Part shown: one piece after another, positions 59,879-64,000 of the stretch
Layout: each line of letters opens with the position of its first letter
Numbering within the stretch: the first letter of the stretch is position 1
From: Flavobacteriales bacterium
Lineage (GTDB): Bacteria; Bacteroidota; Bacteroidia; Flavobacteriales_G; Salibacteraceae
Length of the DNA: 64,000 bases
NCBI GenBank assembly: GCA_003499525.1
Contig: DNTB01000093.1
Location: 10,430 to 74,429, forward strand
Direction of reading: 5' to 3'
Position numbers and translations under genes: made by a program
Notes under the pieces: model-generated
Databases searched by the model: none
Seen by the model: the letters and a program-made list of their open reading frames with translations, nothing else
What the model was told of the DNA's origin: nothing

Positions 59879-60859
59879 ATGCGAATAATACAGTTTCGGG
59901 AAGCACTGAATGAGGCAATGAGTGAGGAAATGCGAAGAGATGAGCGTGTGTTTCTCATGGGAGAAGAAGTAGCTGAATACAATGGAGCCTATAAGGTCAG
60001 TCAGGGAATGCTTGACGAATTTGGCCCCGAAAGAGTAATTGACACGCCAATTGCTGAGCTCGGTTTTACCGGTATAGGAGTTGGTGCGGCGATGAACGGC
60101 CTTCGACCTATTGTCGAGTTTATGACTTTCAATTTTGCGGTTCTGGCCGCAGATCAAATCATTAACAGTGCAGCTAAAATGCTGCAGATGAGTGGAGGTC
60201 AGTATGGCGCTCCAATAGTTTTCAGAGGCCCAAATGGTCAGGCAGGGCAGTTGGCTGCTACTCATTCACAAAGTTTTGAGGCTTTTTATGCTCATGTTCC
60301 AGGTTTAAAAGTTATTACCCCCTCAAACCCGTATGATGCCAAAGGTTTATTGAAAGCTGCCATACGAGACGAGAATCCAGTTCTTTTTATGGAATCGGAA
60401 AGAATGTATGGAGACAAAGGAGAGGTTCCGGAAGGGGAATACATTCTTCCTATTGGTAAGGCTGATGTGACCCGGGAAGGACCAGACTGTACGATAATTT
60501 CTTTCGGAAAAATAATCAAGTTGGTAAAAAATGCTGCCGATGAATTGGCCAAAGAAGGTATCAAAGTGGAAGTAATTGATTTGAGAACAATCAGGCCATT
60601 AGATTCTGAAACCATCATGAACTCTGTAAAGAAAACCAATCGATTGGTAATTGTGGAAGAATCATGGCCGTTTGCATCTATTTCTTCTGAAATATCCTAT
60701 CAAGTTCAAAATCAGGCATTTGACTATTTAGATGCGCCGATACGAAGACTTACTCAATCGGATACCTCATTTGCATTTTCAAAGTCACTTATTAAGGAAG
60801 CCTTGCCAGAGGTTAAGGATATCATGATGGCGGTAAAGGCCGCAATGTACCTGCTTTAA
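59879..60859 (+). CDS. pdhB: PdhB-like pyruvate dehydrogenase E1 component, beta subunit
   Basis: 326 residues from ATG 59879; an in-frame TTG at 59855 overlaps the -7 element and is not a likely start. Thiamine-diphosphate-dependent decarboxylase beta subunit of the pyruvate dehydrogenase complex. Signatures: FLMGEEVAEYNGAYKVSQG, DTPIAELGFTGIGVGAAMNG, FRGPNGQAGQLAATHSQSFE, and EESWPFASISSEI. A branched-chain E1 beta is the alternative but this N-terminus and the block FRGPNG fit pyruvate dehydrogenase. No E1 alpha, E2 or E3 gene is in the window, which is common in Bacteroidota. Confidence 0.93.
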   Translation: MRIIQFREALNEAMSEEMRRDERVFLMGEEVAEYNGAYKVSQGMLDEFGPERVIDTPIAELGFTGIGVGAAMNGLRPIVEFMTFNFAVLAADQIINSAAKMLQMSGGQYGAPIVFRGPNGQAGQLAATHSQSFEAFYAHVPGLKVITPSNPYDAKGLLKAAIRDENPVLFMESERMYGDKGEVPEGEYILPIGKADVTREGPDCTIISFGKIIKLVKNAADELAKEGIKVEVIDLRTIRPLDSETIMNSVKKTNRLVIVEESWPFASISSEISYQVQNQAFDYLDAPIRRLTQSDTSFAFSKSLIKEALPEVKDIMMAVKAAMYLL

Positions 60860-60913
60860 TTTAAAGGCAATCTTATCATTCTGTAAGGACTAACATCTTT
60901 GACGTAAGAATGA

Positions 60914-60921
60914 TATATTTG
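60914..60921 (+). promoter_or_regulatory. Bacteroidota -7 promoter element for the hppA fusion gene
   Basis: TATATTTG (TAnnTTTG match) 55 bases before the ATG at 60976. Confidence 0.5.
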
Positions 60922-60975
60922 CGCCCCAAAATTTGAACCTGCTCTTCTCGAGCAATCTGGAATTAAAATCACAAC

Positions 60976-63708
60976 ATGGAATATTTTATTTACCTCATTC
61001 CCGCACTTGGTATTATTGGATTAGCCGTAATGGCATTTAAAGCAATGTGGGTTACCCGCCAGGACTCAGGAGATGATAAGATGGTTCGTATAGCGGATCA
61101 TATCGCGTCGGGCGCAATGTCTTTCCTGAAAGCCGAATGGCGAGTTCTGGCAATTTTCGTGGTCTTTGCTGGTGCCTTACTTGGATGGTCGGGTACTCAG
61201 GTTGAGCATTCAAGCTGGATAATCGCTGTAACATTTGTAATCGGTGCTGTATTCTCGGCCACAGCTGGTTATATAGGAATGAGTATTGCCACTAAGGCAA
61301 ATGTTCGAACTACTCAGGCAGCGCGAACGAGCTTGAAAAAAGCACTGAGCGTTTCTTTCACGGGTGGCACCGTAATGGGGCTTGGAGTAGCAGGCCTGGC
61401 CGTTTTAGGTCTAGGAGGCCTATTCATCGTTTTACTTAATGTATTTGGTGTGGTTTCAGCTACCAGTGATGAAATGAAAACCGCCATTGAAGTACTTGCG
61501 GGATTTTCGCTTGGTGCAGAATCTATCGCACTTTTTGCCAGAGTTGGTGGTGGAATTTACACGAAAGCCGCCGATGTGGGTGCTGACCTGGTTGGAAAGG
61601 TTGAGGCTGGAATCCCTGAAGATGATCCTCGAAACCCGGCAACCATTGCAGATAATGTTGGCGATAATGTTGGAGATGTAGCAGGAATGGGAGCAGACCT
61701 CTTTGGATCCTATGTAGCAACAATTCTGGCCACTATGGTGCTTGGCCAGGAGATTTACAGCGAGGATAATTTTTCAGGAATGGCACCAATTCTGCTCCCA
61801 ATGGTGATTGCCGGAATTGGTCTTATTTTCTCAATTATTGGGGCATCATTGGTGAGAATTGGCAAAGAAACCAGTTCGGTTCAGGCTGCTCTGAATTTAG
61901 GAAACTGGTCATCCATTATTTTGGTGGTTATCATATCTCTTCCACTTTCATTGTGGATGCTTCCCGAAACAATGAATATCAGAGGGTTTGAATTTTCCAA
62001 TCTAGATGTGTTCTGGGCTATCGTGGTAGGTTCAATAGTAGGAGCACTCATGAGTATAATAACGGAATACTTTACTTCAATGGGTAAAGCCCCGGTAAAT
62101 TCCATTGTGCAACAATCGGCTACAGGACATGCTACCAATATTATCGGAGGACTTTCTGTTGGTATGAAATCCACGGTACTTCCCGTATTGGTTCTGGCTG
62201 CGGGAATTATGGCATCTTATTCTTTTGCTGGACTTTACGGAGTGGCAATTGCCGCCGCCGGTATGATGGCAACCACGGCCATGCAATTAGCCATCGATGC
62301 TTTTGGGCCCATTGCAGATAATGCCGGAGGCATTGCGGAAATGAGTCAGTTGCCTTCAGAGGTAAGGGAAAGGACAGATAACCTTGATGCTGTTGGAAAT
62401 ACAACAGCTGCAACAGGTAAGGGATTTGCAATCGCCTCTGCCGCATTAACAGCACTGGCATTGTTTGCCGCCTTTGTTGGTCTTGCGGGAATAAATCAAA
62501 TTGACATTTTCAAAGCCCCAGTACTGGCTGCACTTTTCGTTGGAGGAATGATTCCATTTATCTTTTCTGCCCTGGCCATAGCTGCCGTTGGGAGAGCTGC
62601 TATGGCTATGGTGCACGAGGTTCGAAGACAGTTTAAGGAAATTCCAGGCATAATGGAATACAAAGCAGAACCGGAGTATGAAAAATGTGTTGAGATTTCA
62701 ACACAGGCCTCAATCAAACAAATGATCCTTCCAGGTGCCATTGCGCTGATTACACCATTGATTATTGGTTTCGGCTTCCTCGATATGTATGATCACACAT
62801 CATCAGCGGAAATGCTGGGAGGCCTGTTAGCGGGAGTAACAGTATCAGGTGTTCTCATGGGAATATTCCAAAATAATGCCGGTGGTGCATGGGACAATGC
62901 CAAGAAGTCATTTGAATCGGGTGTGGAAATCAATGGAAAAATGGAATATAAAGGATCTGAGGCTCATAAAGCTTCAGTTACTGGTGATACCGTTGGGGAT
63001 CCTTTCAAAGACACTTCCGGACCATCAATGAATATTCTCATAAAATTAATGTCTATTGTGGCCTTGATCATTGCTCCTCATATTCATGTTGATGAACCCA
63101 TCGAGGCTCAATCTTCAATGGCAGAGGCTAGCGTTGTGGTCAGAGAAAAAGCCCAAAAAGCAGATGCAGAGCCGACAAAAGATATTTCAGAGCTCAAAGG
63201 TCTTTTTAACGTTGACCTCAGTCACACTTATGTCGATTTCGAAATTCGTCACTTATTGGCAACCTCCAAAGGAAGTTTTGAAGTCAAATCGGGCTATGTG
63301 GATTTTAAAGACGGAAACCTCGCAAAAGCAGAAGTCGAGTTGATTGTTGACGTGAACAGCGTAGAAACCAGAAACGATGAGCGGGATGAGCACCTTCTTG
63401 GAGAAGACTTCTTCGATGCTGGAAAATATCCTGAAATCACCTTCAAAAGCACTGGAATGCAGTTGGTTGATGACGAATACATTGCCAATGGATATCTTAC
63501 CATAAAGGATGTGACCAAACCTGTTGAACTTAGGTTTAAATATCAGGGTCAACAGGAGTCTCCGTTTAAAGAGGGTCTGTGGGTGGCGTCAGTAGCAGGC
63601 TCGCTTAAAATTAATCGTCAGGATTTCGGTGTGACTTATGGTCAGGGAATCGTCGGAAATGAAGTTAAGATTCTCTTTTCTTCAGAACTGGGTCAGGATA
63701 GAAACTAG
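60976..63708 (+). CDS. hppA: Membrane-bound proton-pumping pyrophosphatase fused to a YceI-like domain
   Basis: 910 residues. Residues 1 to about 705 form an H+-PPase with sixteen predicted helices and the motifs DVGADLVGKVEAGIPEDDPR, NVGDNVGDVAGMGADLFGSY and ADNAGGIAEMS; GNTTAATGKGFAIASA has Ala and Gly at the places that set K+-dependence, as in K+-dependent pumps. The helix-6 motif reads DLFGSY, with Gly where Na+ pumps have Glu, favouring H+. Residues about 739-905 are a YceI domain (LSHTYVDFEIRHL, SVETRNDERDEHLLGEDFF, NGYLTIKDVTKPVEL, INRQDFGVTYG). A YceI tail on HppA is unusual; both ends of such pumps are thought to face the periplasm, where YceI proteins act. Confidence 0.9.
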   Translation: MEYFIYLIPALGIIGLAVMAFKAMWVTRQDSGDDKMVRIADHIASGAMSFLKAEWRVLAIFVVFAGALLGWSGTQVEHSSWIIAVTFVIGAVFSATAGYIGMSIATKANVRTTQAARTSLKKALSVSFTGGTVMGLGVAGLAVLGLGGLFIVLLNVFGVVSATSDEMKTAIEVLAGFSLGAESIALFARVGGGIYTKAADVGADLVGKVEAGIPEDDPRNPATIADNVGDNVGDVAGMGADLFGSYVATILATMVLGQEIYSEDNFSGMAPILLPMVIAGIGLIFSIIGASLVRIGKETSSVQAALNLGNWSSIILVVIISLPLSLWMLPETMNIRGFEFSNLDVFWAIVVGSIVGALMSIITEYFTSMGKAPVNSIVQQSATGHATNIIGGLSVGMKSTVLPVLVLAAGIMASYSFAGLYGVAIAAAGMMATTAMQLAIDAFGPIADNAGGIAEMSQLPSEVRERTDNLDAVGNTTAATGKGFAIASAALTALALFAAFVGLAGINQIDIFKAPVLAALFVGGMIPFIFSALAIAAVGRAAMAMVHEVRRQFKEIPGIMEYKAEPEYEKCVEISTQASIKQMILPGAIALITPLIIGFGFLDMYDHTSSAEMLGGLLAGVTVSGVLMGIFQNNAGGAWDNAKKSFESGVEINGKMEYKGSEAHKASVTGDTVGDPFKDTSGPSMNILIKLMSIVALIIAPHIHVDEPIEAQSSMAEASVVVREKAQKADAEPTKDISELKGLFNVDLSHTYVDFEIRHLLATSKGSFEVKSGYVDFKDGNLAKAEVELIVDVNSVETRNDERDEHLLGEDFFDAGKYPEITFKSTGMQLVDDEYIANGYLTIKDVTKPVELRFKYQGQQESPFKEGLWVASVAGSLKINRQDFGVTYGQGIVGNEVKILFSSELGQDRN

Positions 63709-63923
63709 GTCTCTTCAGAGAAAGGCGAATACGCAAAATTCATATTTAACGCAGAGATCATTGAATTTGAATAAACCATGTCGGGCCGTTGACGACCCCA
63801 TCAGTTATTTACAACATTCACTGTTTTGATGAATTCTATGAACTAATCTGTAGCAAAATCTACTGTTCGCTGCGGGAAGATAGCTCGTCCTGCGCTTAGA
63901 TTGAATATCTTCCAGGAACCCAT

Positions 63924-63947
63924 AAAAAAGACCCCAAACTGGGACCT
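63924..63947 (-). terminator. Rho-independent terminator, minus strand, at the right edge
   Basis: On the minus strand AGGTCCCA-GTT-TGGGGTCT makes an eight-pair stem (two G-T) followed by six T residues. It begins on the last base of the stop codon of the partial frame at 63947-64000. Confidence 0.75.
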
Positions 63948-64000
63948 CATCTTGTTGCGGAGGCAGGACTTCCCGACCTCAAGTGTCGGGATAAACTTCT
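63947..64000 (-). CDS. Probable C-terminal end of a minus-strand gene (GIY-YIG nuclease-like tail)
   Basis: Partial. On the minus strand the last 17 codons of an open frame read RSLSRHLRSGSPASATR followed by TGA at 63947-63949 and at once by a terminator. A tail of this kind (…RSGSPASA…) is common at the end of short GIY-YIG endonuclease proteins in Bacteroidota, from memory; 17 residues cannot prove it. Bases 63971-63991 also form a 7-base hairpin (TCCCGAC/GTCGGGA). The 238 bases between here and the pyrophosphatase gene hold no gene that I can see. Confidence 0.35.
   Translation of the reverse strand, partial: RSLSRHLRSGSPASATR

Noticed and set aside
63709..63923. Possible gene in the last gap
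   Set aside because: The only open frame there overlaps the pyrophosphatase 3' end in another frame and shows no domain or start signal.

Overview
The window is chromosomal DNA from a member of the Bacteroidota, most likely a marine-type Flavobacteriales/Cryomorphaceae-like bacterium. The support is type IX secretion and gliding genes (porU, a PorP/SprF protein, gldJ), a protein with a C-terminal T9SS sorting domain, SusC-style carboxypeptidase-regulatory domains in front of a TonB-dependent receptor, the large Bacteroidota form of urocanate hydratase, and many matches to the Bacteroidota -7 promoter element TAnnTTTG upstream of genes. Genes are tightly packed: many pairs overlap by 1-11 bases and no gap exceeds about 240 bases. 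There is no rRNA, CRISPR array, insertion sequence or prophage.

Layout. 1-5.1 kb: T9SS/gliding (porU cut by the left edge just after its catalytic Cys, PorP-like, gldJ). 5.1-13.4 kb: murF, acyl-CoA dehydrogenase, anmK, nhaD, then an exbB-exbD-tonB-folC run. 13.4-13.6 kb: two tRNA-Val genes separated by a terminator. 14.4-20.5 kb: a lipopolysaccharide inner-core sugar cluster: kdnB and kdnA (Kdo to Kdo8N) on the minus strand, and kdsB, kdsA, an unusual transaldolase-CBS fusion and a kdsC-like phosphatase on the plus strand. 20.5-24.7 kb: VWA protein, ECF sigma factor, anti-sigma/TonB fusion and FKBP lipoprotein. 24.9-29.4 kb: FadL-type porin behind a CRP-like palindrome, then a TonB receptor controlled by a TPP riboswitch, next to a NadR-like kinase. 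29.5-40.1 kb: a 10.6-kb block of envelope proteins centred on a secreted TPR-CHAT (caspase-like) protein, with a FecR-domain protein, a CHASE2 membrane sensor, a DUF5723 protein and an 899-residue anchored protein. 40.1-45.9 kb: LysM glucosaminidase, a PLP deaminase-like enzyme, a 59-residue cysteine-rich protein, hutU, a CPBP membrane protein and an epimerase. 46-49.7 kb: T9SS cargo and a second sigma/membrane-protein pair. 49.7-55.9 kb: Crp-type regulator, tig-clpP-clpX, lipoprotein, folA, thyA. 56-63.7 kb: nucleoside transporter, bifunctional nuclease, etfBA, pdhB and a membrane pyrophosphatase fused to a YceI domain. At the right edge is a probable tail of a minus-strand gene with its terminator.

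The strongest candidates for something not well described are the transaldolase fused to KdsD-type CBS domains inside a complete Kdo8N gene set, which may stand in for arabinose-5-phosphate isomerase, and the split CHAT / CHASE2 / FecR envelope module, whose parts occur fused together in other bacteria. The HppA-YceI fusion and the pairing of a CRP-like recognition helix with a perfect TGTGA-N6-TCACA site are also worth checking. All calls come from reading the sequence; no database search was run.
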